DNA of 64,000 nt from Streptomyces flaveus (GTDB lineage: Bacteria; Actinomycetota; Actinomycetes; Streptomycetales; Streptomycetaceae): positions 21,176-85,175 of the forward strand of contig NZ_BMPQ01000037.1 of the NCBI RefSeq assembly GCF_014647675.1. Reading direction: 5' to 3'. The translations under genes and the position numbers were made by a program. Numbering within the stretch: position 1 is the stretch's first letter; every line of letters starts with the position of its first letter. Below are positions 31,497 to 40,140 of the stretch, one piece after another. The notes beneath the pieces were generated by a model that was given only the letters and a program-made list of their open reading frames with translations, was not told where the DNA came from and did not search any database.

Positions 31497-32497
31497 GCAC
31501 GATCGACATCTCGGTGGTGATCTGCGTCTACACCGAGGACCGCTGGGAGGACATCCTCGCGGCGGTCTCCTCGGTGCGGGCGCAGTCCCGGCCCGCCCTG
31601 GAGACGCTGCTGGTCGTGGACCACAACCAGACACTCCTGGACCGGCTTTCGAAGGAGTACAAGGAGACGCGTCAGGTGCGGGTGCTCGCCAACGCGGGCC
31701 CCCGCGGCCTGTCCGCGGGCCGCAACACCGGCATCGCGGCCTCCCGCGGTGAGGTCATCGCCTTCCTCGACGACGACGCCGTCGCCGAGCGCGACTGGCT
31801 TCATCACTTCGCCGAGGCGTACACGGATCCACGGGTGATGGCCGTCGGCGGGCGGACCTTTCCGATCTGGGCGTCGGGCCGCCGGCCCGCCTGGTTCCCG
31901 GAGGAGTTCGACTGGGTCGTCGGCTGTACGTACAAGGGGCTGCCGCCGGGGCGCGTACAGGTGCGGAACGTGCTGGGCGGCAACGCCTCGTTTCGCCGCA
32001 GCGCCTTCGACGTGGCGGGCGGCTTCGCGACCGGTATCGGGCGCGACGGCGACAAGCGGCCGCTGGGCTGTGAGGAGACGGAGCTGTGCATCCGCCTCAC
32101 CCGCGCCCAGCCGGACGCGATCCTGCTGATCGACGACCGCGCGGTGATCCACCACCGGGTGCCCGAGGTGCGCGAGCACTTCGCCTACTTCCGCACCCGT
32201 ACGTACGCGGAAGGCCTCTCGAAGGCCCTGGTCGCCCGGAGCGTCGGCGCCGACAAGGGCCTGGAGTCCGAGCGCCGCTACACGACACGCGTCCTGCCGG
32301 CCGGGGTCGCCCGCGGCCTGCGCGACGCCCTCCTCGCCCGCCCCGGCGGCGCGGGCCGGGCCGGCGCCATCGTCGCCGGAGTGGTGACGGCGGCGGGCGG
32401 GTACGTACTCGGGAGCGTTCGGGCACGCAGGGGTGGCGCTACTTTCTCGGTGGTCGAGATAGCGGAAAGTCCCGGGCGCGAGGGGGCGGCAGCATGA
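31493..32497 (+). CDS. Family 2 glycosyltransferase
   Basis: A 334-residue GT2 enzyme: IDISVVICVYTEDRWEDILAAVSSVRAQ, LLVVDHNQTLLDRL, AGRNTGIAASRGEVIAFLDDDAVAERDWL (DxD-type motif in the run of Asp), the acceptor/base region ETELCIRLTRAQPDAI, and a weak hydrophobic C-terminal segment (AGAIVAGVVTAAGGYVLGSV) that may attach it to the membrane. The start is a TTG overlapping the previous stop (TTGA), with AGGAGAGG 4 bases ahead, so it is translationally coupled. It probably adds a sugar during assembly of the polysaccharide. Confidence 0.9.
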   Translation: MSTIDISVVICVYTEDRWEDILAAVSSVRAQSRPALETLLVVDHNQTLLDRLSKEYKETRQVRVLANAGPRGLSAGRNTGIAASRGEVIAFLDDDAVAERDWLHHFAEAYTDPRVMAVGGRTFPIWASGRRPAWFPEEFDWVVGCTYKGLPPGRVQVRNVLGGNASFRRSAFDVAGGFATGIGRDGDKRPLGCEETELCIRLTRAQPDAILLIDDRAVIHHRVPEVREHFAYFRTRTYAEGLSKALVARSVGADKGLESERRYTTRVLPAGVARGLRDALLARPGGAGRAGAIVAGVVTAAGGYVLGSVRARRGGATFSVVEIAESPGREGAAA

Positions 32498-32583
32498 GAA
32501 GGGGACGCTTGCTGATGACGGCGCGGGGCGCGGCGACGCCCTGCGCCAGGCGCGGCCGTGCGGTCGGAGGTGGTTCCGCATGA
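32494..32583 (+). CDS. Possible 29-residue coupling peptide ORF
   Basis: ATG at 32494 overlaps the preceding stop (ATGA), and its TGA at 32581-32583 overlaps the ATG of the deacetylase (32580). The peptide MRRGRLLMTARGAATPCARR... is basic and shows no family. It exactly fills the gap between two operon genes, which fits translational coupling by read-through of ribosomes rather than a functional peptide. It may be chance. Confidence 0.3.
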   Translation: MRRGRLLMTARGAATPCARRGRAVGGGSA

Positions 32584-33377
32584 ACACCCCCGTGCCCATC
32601 CTCATGTACCACGCCGTCTCCACCGTGCCCAACGAGGCGACTCGTGCCCTGTCCGTCGCGCCCGAGGCGTTCGCCGAGCAGATGGCTCTGCTGGACGATC
32701 GCGGATTCACGCCGGTCAACACCGCCCAGCTGGCGGACAGTTGGCGCTTCGGGAGCCCGCTGCCGAAGCGGCCCGTTCTCGTCACCTTCGACGACGGATA
32801 CGAAGGCGTACACCGGCATGCGCTGCCTGTGCTCGCCAAGCACGGCTTCGCGGCCACGCTGTTCGTCTCGACGGGCTGGCTGCGCGGCTCGTACGACACC
32901 GGGGGTGCCCTGGACACGATGCTCGACTGGGACCAGGTGCGCGAACTCGCGGGCGCGGACGTCGAGATCGGCGGCCACAGCCATACGCATCCACAGCTCG
33001 ACCAGCTCACGGACGAGGCACTGTGGTTCGAGGTGCTGCGCTGCAAGGAGATCATCGCCGACGAACTCGGCACCTGCCCCGCCTCGTTCGCGTACCCCTA
33101 CGGCTACTCCAGCCGCCGGGTGCGCCGCACGGTGCGCGAGGTGGGCTTCGCCCAGTCCCTCGCGGTCGGCAACCGCCTGTCGAACCGCCGCCAGGGCCCG
33201 TACGCTCTGCAACGCGTCACCGTGCGCCGCTCCACCCGCATCGAGGAGTTCGAGCGGCTGGTCGAAGGCCAGGCCATCACCCGCACCTTCGCCAAGGACC
33301 ATGCCCTCACCAAGGGGTACGCCATGGTCCGCAGAGCACGCCAGATCCGCCGGAAGGCCATCCGTACCCGTGTCTGA
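32580..33377 (+). CDS. Polysaccharide deacetylase (NodB domain, CE4)
   Basis: A 265-residue protein with CE4 motifs: TFDDGYEGVHRHALPVL (motif 1, the metal-binding and catalytic Asp pair), GGHSHTHPQL (motif 2 H-S/T-x-x-H), ASFAYPYGYSSRRV (motif 3) and a C-terminal region with ALQRVTVRR. No signal peptide is seen, so it is cytoplasmic or relies on non-classical export. It would remove N- or O-acetyl groups from a glycan or glycolipid intermediate. It overlaps the next gene by 8 bases. Confidence 0.92.
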   Translation: MNTPVPILMYHAVSTVPNEATRALSVAPEAFAEQMALLDDRGFTPVNTAQLADSWRFGSPLPKRPVLVTFDDGYEGVHRHALPVLAKHGFAATLFVSTGWLRGSYDTGGALDTMLDWDQVRELAGADVEIGGHSHTHPQLDQLTDEALWFEVLRCKEIIADELGTCPASFAYPYGYSSRRVRRTVREVGFAQSLAVGNRLSNRRQGPYALQRVTVRRSTRIEEFERLVEGQAITRTFAKDHALTKGYAMVRRARQIRRKAIRTRV

Positions 33378-36300
33378 CACGACCACAGCCCAGCCCGACA
33401 CGCCCACGACCGAGGCGCCCGAGAAGCAGTCCGGCCGCCGGCTGAGGCTGCCCGGACTGAGGAGGGGTTCCAAGGGATCCGGAGGCAGCCCGCTGTTCCG
33501 GAACGCTTATGCCCTGATGCTCAACACCGGGATCTCCGCCGTCCTCGGCCTCGGCTACTGGCTGGCCGCCGCCCGCTACTACACCGAGGACGCGGTCGGC
33601 CAGGGCTCCGCCGCGATCGCCGCGATGAAGCTCCTCGCGGGGCTGACGGCGGTGACGCTGACGGGCGCCCTGGCCCGGTTCATCCCGGTCGCGGGACGTG
33701 GCACCGGCCGCCTGATCTTCCGTACGTACGCGGGAAGTTCACTGGTCGTGGCGCTGGCGGCAGGCCTGTTCCTGCTGACGCTGGGCCTGTGGGGGCCCTC
33801 CTACCGCTTCCTGCACGATCCCCTGCACGCACTGGTGTTCGTGCTGGCGGTGGTCGCCTGGTCGGTGCTCACTCTCCAGGACGGGGTGCTGACGGGGCTG
33901 CGCAGCGCGGTGTGGGTGCCGGTGGGCAACACGGTGTTCTCGGCGGTCAAGCTGGTGCTGCTGGTGCTGTTCGCCGCCGCGATCCCCACCATGGGCGTGT
34001 TCGTGTCCTGGGTCGCGGCCATCGCGGTGTCCGTGCTGCCGCTGGGCTGGCTGGTGTTCCGGCGGCTGGTGCCGCGGCATGTGAAGGCGACCGAGGAGCA
34101 CGCCGAGCCGCCGACGATGAAGGAGATCGGCCGCTTCCTCGCGGGCGACTACACCGGCTCGCTGTTCTCGCTCGCCGTGGTCTACCTCGTCCCGGTGATC
34201 GTCGCCGCGCAGGTCAGCTCCGCCGACAACGCGTACTTCTACATCGCGATCACCATCGGCGGCACCGTCAACCTGCTGGCCATCAACATGGGCGCCTCGC
34301 TCACCGTCGAAGGCTCGCACGACCCGGCTCGGCTCGCCGCGAACACCCGGGCCGCGCTGATCCGGATGGCGCGGATCATGCTGCCGGTGGGCGCGATCCT
34401 GTTCTTCGGGGCGCCGTTCGTCCTGGGCGTGTTCGGCCAGGGATACGCGGACGCGGCGACCCCGTTGCTGCGCTGGTTCGCGGTCGGCGGGGTGCTGCGG
34501 GTCGTGATGGAGACGTACTTCGCGGTGCTGCGCGCGCAGAGCCGTACCGCCGGACTCGCGTGGCTGCAGGGCCTGTTGTGCGTGCTGGTGCTCGGCCTCA
34601 CGGTGATTCTGCTTCCGACCATGGGCCTGACCGGTGCGGGCGTCGCGGAGGTCGCCGCCCTCGCGGTGATCGTGGCGATCGCCTCGCCCAGGCTGTACCG
34701 GGTCATCAGGACCGCGCCGGCCGAGGTGCCCGAGGACGCGGCGCCCGACGGCGACCTGGCGGACCTGGGCGCCCGCGAGGTCCCCGCGCCGACCACGGGC
34801 GAGCCGAAGAAGGGCCGCGGCCCGGCCTGGGCGCATCGGCTCGACCAGGACACTCTGGCGCTCGGTGTGCACCTCGACTTCGACCACCAGGAGCGACGGC
34901 CGGACGTACGACCGGGGCCGGGGACGCCGCCCACCGGGACGGCGGTGAAGTGGCCCGTTCCACCGGACCAACGGCCGGAGCACGGGCAGGACCATGAACC
35001 GGAGGACCATCGGCCCACCTGGGCGCTCAAGGCACCCCTCCAACTCCCCGCGCCAGGCTCCGAGTTGGGCCTGCCCGTCGAGGAACGAGAACCGGGCAGC
35101 GAGGCCTCTCTGGGACCGGCCGAAGCGAAACCCGAAGCCGAAGCGGAGGCCACAGAGGCCGCAGAGGCCAAGTCCGAAGCCACGTCCGAGGCAAAGCCCG
35201 AGGCCGAGGCGGGAGCCAAGCCCGAGGTCACGTCGGAGGCCGAGGCACCGTCCTCCGGCTCCTCCGCACTCGTACTCCGGGAACGCGGGACCGGTGCGCC
35301 ACCCGAACCGCCACCGGCCCCCTCCCCCGCCCCGTCCTCCCCGTCCCCGTGGGAGCGGCTGCGCCCCACCCGCGTAGGCGTCGTCCTCGGCTGTCTGCTG
35401 ACCGCCGCGCTCATCCTGTACTGGGTGCCCGTGTTCGGCCTCGGCGAGCGGGATCTCGACCGGATGGGCGGGCTCGGCCTGGTCTCCGTCCTGCCCGTGC
35501 CCACGCTGGCCGGTGCCGCCCTGCTGGTCACGGTGTTCGCCTCGCTGCTCTGGCGAAACCGCGAGCACCGAGGGCTGCTCCTGGTCACCCTGCTGACCAC
35601 CGTGGTGTCACTGCACGCGCTGCCCGCGGTGATCGAGACGGAGCCGCGGTTCGCGACGGCCTGGCAGCACCTCGGATTCCTGGAGTACATCGACCGGACC
35701 GGTTCGGCCGTGCCCGACCTGGACGCGCGCTGGAGCTGGCCTGGCTTCTTCGCGGCCGCCGCGTTCGTCGCGCAGGCTTGTGGCGTCGATGACCTCACCG
35801 AGGTCATCCGCTGGTGGCCGACGGCCATGCAACTCCTCTACCTGGCCCCGATGTTCCTCCTCGTACGCCATATGCGGGCGAGCTGGCGCGCCAAGTGGAC
35901 CGGCGTATGGATCTTCGTGCTCAGCGGCTGGGTCGGCCAGGACTACTTCTCGCCGCAGGGCTTCACCTACCTGCTCTACATCGTCTTCGTGGCGATCCTG
36001 CTCGTCTGGTTCCGGGCACCGCGCGTGCTGTGGACCACGCGGCGGCCCGGCGAGCTGGAGGTCGAGCCGGCCGACCGGCGCCAACGGGCCGTGCTGCTCA
36101 TGGTGTTGATCGGCCTGTTCGCGGCGACGGTCCCGTCCCACCAGCTCACCCCGTTCGTGATGCTGGGCGTCCTCGCCGTCCTCGTCCTGGTCGGCCGCTC
36201 CGAACTGCGCGGACTGCCCATTCTGTTCGCCGTGATGGTCGCCGTCTGGGTGGGCTTCCTCGCCGAGCCGTACTGGCGGGGACACTTCGACGAACTGTTC

Positions 36301-37374
36301 GGCGGGCTCGGCGGCGTCGGCGGCAACGTGTCCTCGTCGGTCTCCGGCCGTATCGAGGGCGGCAGTTCGACCCACCAACTCGTGCTGTACGCGCGCGTGG
36401 CGCTCGCCGGCTCGGTGATGGCGCTCGCCTGCTGGGGCTGGTGGCGGCGCCGCGACCACAAGTACCGCGAACGCTCCCTGCTCGTCCTCACCTTCGTACC
36501 GTTCCTCGGCTTCGGCATGCAGTCGTACGGCGGCGAAATGGCCCTGCGCGTCTTCATGTTCGCCCTGCCTGGCGCGGCCCTGCTCGCCGCACTCGCCCTC
36601 TTCCCGCGCACCGGGGTCACCGCGAAGGAACGCGAGCGCGACCAGTTCAGCCTCGCCCCCCTCGCCGCCCTGATGGCGGGCCTCGTCCTGGTCGGCGGCT
36701 TCCTGGTGGCCCGCTGGGGCAACGAGCCCTTCGAGCGGGTCCGGCCGGGCGAGATCGCGGCCATGGAGTACGTGTACGAGCACGACAGGCCGACCGCACG
36801 GCTGCTGTGGCTGAGCGACGACCCGGTCAACACCGTGACGCCCGCGATGCCCTGGGGCTCGAAGGACATGGAGCGGGTGGAGTACGTACCGACGCTCGCA
36901 CCGCCCGATCCCGTGCTGGTGTCCGGCCTGGTCAAGTCACTCAAGGACGCGGGCCCGAACTCGTACCTCATGATCAACCGCAGCCAGGTGATCTCGCTCC
37001 AGATGGACGTGGGCTACTCGGCGAGCTGGGACACCCGGCTCATCCGCAACCTCGACGAACGCGAGGAACTGCGGAAGGTCTTCGTCAACAAGGACGCGAC
37101 CGTGTACGCGATGCGTGAGCAGCCGGAGAGCAGCGTCCCGAAGGCCGATCCCGGGCCGATCGGCCCTCAGGTCACCTGGACACCGTGGTCGGTCGTGGGC
37201 GGGCTCGCGGCGATCGCGCTGATCGTGCTGCTGACGACGCGCGAGGTGGTACGGGTGGCCGTCCGGCCGAGCGTACGGCAGCTGCAGTGGCTGCAGAGCA
37301 GCTTCTGGTTCTCCCTGCCGCTGCTGGCGGTGCTGTTGGCTTCGCTGGTGCAGCGGTTCTTGACGATGGCGTAG
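33370..37374 (+). CDS. Flippase fused to GT-C-like membrane glycosyltransferase (1334 aa)
   Basis: A giant integral membrane protein. Residues about 45-455 form a polysaccharide flippase of the MVF/Wzx type (LMLNTGISAVLGLGYWLAAARYYTEDAVGQGSA, FLAGDYTGSLFSLAVVYLVPVIVAAQ, GAPFVLGVFGQGYADAATPLLRWFAVGGVLRVVMETYFAVLRAQSRTAGL). Residues about 455-665 are a hydrophilic Pro/Glu/Ala-rich linker with EAKPEAEAEA-like repeats. Residues about 665-1320 hold 12 or more further membrane segments with extracytoplasmic loops, e.g. WSWPGFFAAAAFVAQACGVDD, GWVGQDYFSPQGFTYLLYIVF and PSHQLTPFVMLGVLAVL, resembling GT-C-fold glycosyltransferases. The GTG at 33370 overlaps the deacetylase stop. It would both flip and extend or polymerise a lipid-linked glycan. 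The GT-C call is inference from topology. Confidence 0.85.
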   Translation: MSDTTTAQPDTPTTEAPEKQSGRRLRLPGLRRGSKGSGGSPLFRNAYALMLNTGISAVLGLGYWLAAARYYTEDAVGQGSAAIAAMKLLAGLTAVTLTGALARFIPVAGRGTGRLIFRTYAGSSLVVALAAGLFLLTLGLWGPSYRFLHDPLHALVFVLAVVAWSVLTLQDGVLTGLRSAVWVPVGNTVFSAVKLVLLVLFAAAIPTMGVFVSWVAAIAVSVLPLGWLVFRRLVPRHVKATEEHAEPPTMKEIGRFLAGDYTGSLFSLAVVYLVPVIVAAQVSSADNAYFYIAITIGGTVNLLAINMGASLTVEGSHDPARLAANTRAALIRMARIMLPVGAILFFGAPFVLGVFGQGYADAATPLLRWFAVGGVLRVVMETYFAVLRAQSRTAGLAWLQGLLCVLVLGLTVILLPTMGLTGAGVAEVAALAVIVAIASPRLYRVIRTAPAEVPEDAAPDGDLADLGAREVPAPTTGEPKKGRGPAWAHRLDQDTLALGVHLDFDHQERRPDVRPGPGTPPTGTAVKWPVPPDQRPEHGQDHEPEDHRPTWALKAPLQLPAPGSELGLPVEEREPGSEASLGPAEAKPEAEAEATEAAEAKSEATSEAKPEAEAGAKPEVTSEAEAPSSGSSALVLRERGTGAPPEPPPAPSPAPSSPSPWERLRPTRVGVVLGCLLTAALILYWVPVFGLGERDLDRMGGLGLVSVLPVPTLAGAALLVTVFASLLWRNREHRGLLLVTLLTTVVSLHALPAVIETEPRFATAWQHLGFLEYIDRTGSAVPDLDARWSWPGFFAAAAFVAQACGVDDLTEVIRWWPTAMQLLYLAPMFLLVRHMRASWRAKWTGVWIFVLSGWVGQDYFSPQGFTYLLYIVFVAILLVWFRAPRVLWTTRRPGELEVEPADRRQRAVLLMVLIGLFAATVPSHQLTPFVMLGVLAVLVLVGRSELRGLPILFAVMVAVWVGFLAEPYWRGHFDELFGGLGGVGGNVSSSVSGRIEGGSSTHQLVLYARVALAGSVMALACWGWWRRRDHKYRERSLLVLTFVPFLGFGMQSYGGEMALRVFMFALPGAALLAALALFPRTGVTAKERERDQFSLAPLAALMAGLVLVGGFLVARWGNEPFERVRPGEIAAMEYVYEHDRPTARLLWLSDDPVNTVTPAMPWGSKDMERVEYVPTLAPPDPVLVSGLVKSLKDAGPNSYLMINRSQVISLQMDVGYSASWDTRLIRNLDEREELRKVFVNKDATVYAMREQPESSVPKADPGPIGPQVTWTPWSVVGGLAAIALIVLLTTREVVRVAVRPSVRQLQWLQSSFWFSLPLLAVLLASLVQRFLTMA

Positions 37375-37389
37375 GCGTAGGAGACGGGC

Positions 37390-37420
37390 GTGAAGTGGCT
37401 TACCGGGTCAGCCACTTCAC
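37390..37420. terminator. Bidirectional hairpin between convergent fusion and GH39-like genes
   Basis: GTGAAGTGGCT-taccgggtc-AGCCACTTCAC has 11-bp perfect arms. It begins 16 bases after the flippase-fusion stop and includes the stop codon of the convergent hydrolase gene, so it can terminate transcripts from both sides. Confidence 0.75.
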
Positions 37421-38821
37421 CTCGTACGCGCCCATGTCGAACCTTTCGCCGTCGACCTCGGTACTGATCTTCCGGTCCTGGGTGTTCACGACGAGGACCG
37501 CCTTGTCGTCGGCGAGGACCCGTACGTCCGGCGCGCTGCCGGCGGCGACGGACACCTGCTCGTACTCCGTGCCCGGTGGGAACTCCCTGTTGAAGCGGGA
37601 GACGAGGTCGAGCATCGGCAGCGGCTTGCCGCCGTCGGCGCTGTCGGTGGGTGTCCACAGGCAGCCGGCGCAGTCGGCGCCCTTCTCCTTCTCCGGATTC
37701 CAGTAGAAGGCGGAGGTGGTGCCGCCGCGGGCCATCGCGATCATTCCGGAGGCCTGGACGGCGCCTCGGTGGGCCTCGGACCAGTCGTCCCGCTCGTCGT
37801 CGGCGTCGGACGGCTCGACGTAGTACTCGGCCCACCACAGCGGCAGATCGCCGGTCCGCTCACGCACCCAGCGGCTGACGACCGTGAACTTGTCGGTGGC
37901 GGCGAACTCGTCGGGCAGCAGCTCGTCGTCCTTGGTGTAGCTGGAGCCGTCCACGACGACGAAGTCCGCGCCCGCCTTGTTCTTGTTCCAGTAGTCGAAG
38001 GCGTCGAGGACACGTTGGTCCATGGCGCCCCACGGGCCCTTCACCGTGGGCGAGGCATTCTCCTTCTGGCGCGGGTCGAGGCTGTCCATCACCAGGTAAG
38101 GGCCGCCGACCTGGATGTCCTCGTTGACGTCCTTGAGCGCCTTGTGGACCAGGTTGTAGAGCTCGGTGTAGCCCTCGTAGTCCCAGCGGGCCTCGGCGTC
38201 GTTCCAGAAGCCCTTGAACTCGTTCCAGACGATGAAGTGGCGTACGTCCGGATAGCGCTTGGCGACGGTCGCGGCGAGCGCGGCATAGTCGTCGAAGTGC
38301 TCGGGCCGCGGGGCGGTCTCCAGGGCCTCCTGGCTCCAATTGGTGTTGTCCGTCCCGGACTTGCCGCCCTTCATCCAGTCCGGGGCGCAGCACAGGGTGA
38401 CCACCGGGGTGCCGCCCGACTCCCGGACGAAGTCGATACGCCGGTCCATGTCCTCGAAGTCGTAACGCCCCTTGACCGGCTCGGGATTGTCCGCACCCCA
38501 GCCCATGATGTGCTGGATCTGCGGCAGCGGCTGCTCACCGAGGCGCTCCGCCACCCGCCGCGTGGCGGCGCCGCTGCCCTCGTCGGCACTGAACTGCGTG
38601 TGGGTGAAGCCCCAGCCGACGTCCGGTCCCGACTCCCCGGGAGGAACGGCGGGCGTGCCGTGCACCTTGTCGCCGTCACGGGTCGTACCGGCGGCGCTCC
38701 CGCCGTCCCCGGGCAGCGTGTTGATCAAGGTCAGTACCAGGGCCAGTGCCGCCGCGCCCACGCCGAGCAGCGCGGTGAGCCGCCACCGCCGTGCCCCCGA
38801 ATTCCACCCATGACGTCCCAT
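37400..38821 (-). CDS. Membrane-anchored glycoside hydrolase, GH39-like
   Basis: A 473-residue protein. The N-terminus is basic with one membrane segment at about 15-33 (LTALLGVGAAALALVLTLI), likely a signal anchor. The catalytic TIM barrel follows: acid/base E201 (HFIVWNEFKGFWND) and nucleophile E332 (LWWAEYYVEPSD), with a C-terminal beta domain (VRVLADDKAVLVVNTQDRKI). The pattern is that of clan GH-A, closest by eye to GH39 such as the exopolysaccharide hydrolase PslG. It is convergent with the polysaccharide operon and would trim or release the polymer outside the membrane. The ATG at 38821 (MGRHGWNSGARRW) is chosen as it gives a proper signal anchor. Confidence 0.82.
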   Translation of the reverse strand: MGRHGWNSGARRWRLTALLGVGAAALALVLTLINTLPGDGGSAAGTTRDGDKVHGTPAVPPGESGPDVGWGFTHTQFSADEGSGAATRRVAERLGEQPLPQIQHIMGWGADNPEPVKGRYDFEDMDRRIDFVRESGGTPVVTLCCAPDWMKGGKSGTDNTNWSQEALETAPRPEHFDDYAALAATVAKRYPDVRHFIVWNEFKGFWNDAEARWDYEGYTELYNLVHKALKDVNEDIQVGGPYLVMDSLDPRQKENASPTVKGPWGAMDQRVLDAFDYWNKNKAGADFVVVDGSSYTKDDELLPDEFAATDKFTVVSRWVRERTGDLPLWWAEYYVEPSDADDERDDWSEAHRGAVQASGMIAMARGGTTSAFYWNPEKEKGADCAGCLWTPTDSADGGKPLPMLDLVSRFNREFPPGTEYEQVSVAAGSAPDVRVLADDKAVLVVNTQDRKISTEVDGERFDMGAYEVKWLTR

Positions 38822-38985
38822 CAAGGACAACAGTAGTGGCGGGGGTGGGCGGTTGGGATGGGTTCGAGTGCACAGCCTGGTAACAGGACGGAGGGGATAC
38901 ACGGGGAGGTCGGCGCACACCGGACACTCGGGGTCCTCCACGGAAACCGGATGCATGGGACGGGCGTGTGACGGATCATGGCGGC

Positions 38986-40080
38986 ATGTCTGCGAACCCA
39001 CACGACGCACTGCCGATCCGGCTCAACGTCGACGACAGCGACTCACCGTCGGACGTCGTCGACGCGCTGTTCCTCGGCCGTTTCGCGACGGGCGAGCAGC
39101 CGCACTCGCACGCGGTGAACATCGACCGCGTACGGTCCGGGGCGACACTGTTGCCGCCGGGCGCCACGGTGTTGCGATCCGCCCGCGACGACAACCACAG
39201 CTCCACACTCGCCGAGGGCGACGGCTGGACCCTGCTCATCTCGCGCTGGAACCGCGGTGCCGATGTCACGGTCACCGCGACCAGCGAGGAACTGGCCGTG
39301 AAGGTGCTCGGCCAGGCCACGGACGGCGCGGAGGACGAGCCCGAGCCGCAGCCGGAGAACGTGACGATGGGCTTCTGGTACGTCTCGCCCAGGCGCGGCC
39401 CGCATCGTACGACCCGGCAGATCTCGGCGGGTACCTGGGAGGAGATCCGCCCGAACTACACGGCACCGGTCGCCGACGCGATGGATCACCTGATGAAGAC
39501 GACCCCAGAGGACATCGCGGGCCGTCTGCTCCTGCTGCACGGCCCGCCCGGTACGGGCAAGACGTCGGCGCTGCGCACGCTGGCCCGTTCCTGGCGCGAC
39601 TGGTGCCAGGTCGACTGCGTGCTCGACCCGGAGCGCCTCTTCTCCGACGTCGGCTATCTGATGGACATCGCGATCGGCGAGGAGGACAGCACGGGCAAGG
39701 ACCGCTGGCGACTGCTGTTGCTGGAGGACTGCGACGAGCTGATCCGCGGCGAGGCCAAGCACACGGCGGGTCAGGCGCTGTCGCGCCTGCTCAACCTCAC
39801 GGACGGCCTGCTCGGCCAGGGCCGCAACGTCCTGGTGGGCGTGACGACGAACGAGGACCTGGAGCGCCTCCACCCCGCCGTCGTCCGCCCCGGCCGCTGC
39901 CTGGCCCGTATCGAGGTCGGCCCGCTGACCCACCGCGAGTCGGTGAACTGGCTGGGCACGGAGGAGGGCGTCGGCCGCGAGGGCGCGACGCTGGCCGAGT
40001 TGTACGCCCTGCGCCGGGGCACGTCGCCGACATCGGTGCCGGGGGCGCGGGAGGGTGCGGACGCGGGCCTCTACCTGTAG
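38986..40080 (+). CDS. AAA-type ATPase with DUF5925-like N-terminal domain
   Basis: A 364-residue protein. The N-terminal half (LNVDDSDSPSDVVDALFLGRFATGEQPHSHAVNIDRVRSGATLLPPGATVLRSARDDNHSSTLAEGDGWTLLISRW) resembles the DUF5925 domain that precedes AAA cores in actinobacteria. The AAA part has Walker A GPPGTGKTS, Walker B LLLEDCDEL, sensor 1 VTTNEDLERLHPAV and arginine finger RPGR. It should act as an oligomeric cytoplasmic remodelling ATPase with unknown client. ATG 38986 (MSANPHD) is preferred; GTG 38968 is an alternative adding six residues. Its end lies just before a repeat arm at 40098-40139. Confidence 0.87.
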   Translation: MSANPHDALPIRLNVDDSDSPSDVVDALFLGRFATGEQPHSHAVNIDRVRSGATLLPPGATVLRSARDDNHSSTLAEGDGWTLLISRWNRGADVTVTATSEELAVKVLGQATDGAEDEPEPQPENVTMGFWYVSPRRGPHRTTRQISAGTWEEIRPNYTAPVADAMDHLMKTTPEDIAGRLLLLHGPPGTGKTSALRTLARSWRDWCQVDCVLDPERLFSDVGYLMDIAIGEEDSTGKDRWRLLLLEDCDELIRGEAKHTAGQALSRLLNLTDGLLGQGRNVLVGVTTNEDLERLHPAVVRPGRCLARIEVGPLTHRESVNWLGTEEGVGREGATLAELYALRRGTSPTSVPGAREGADAGLYL

Positions 40081-40097
40081 GCCACCCACCGACCGCC

Positions 40098-40139
40098 CAG
40101 GGGCGCGGGGAGCAGTGCGACCAGCCACAAGAACCCGCA
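40098..40139. repeat. Solo copy of the intergenic repeat arm
   Basis: CAGGGGCGCGGGGAGC.GTGCGACCAGCCACAAGAACCCGCA corresponds to the right arm of the 13249-13553 element. It sits between the convergent AAA ATPase (end 40080) and GntR (end 40141) genes and may serve as terminator. Confidence 0.65.
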
Positions 40140-40140
40140 G

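Noticed and set aside
35100..35280. GAGGCC/GAAGCC-rich stretch as a DNA satellite
   Set aside because: It encodes the Glu/Ala/Pro linker of the fusion protein; repeats are short and in frame.
29204..37374. Natural-product (polyketide or peptide) cluster
   Set aside because: Glycosyltransferases, deacetylase and flippase are present, but no PKS, NRPS, terpene or RiPP core enzyme; fits a polysaccharide locus instead.
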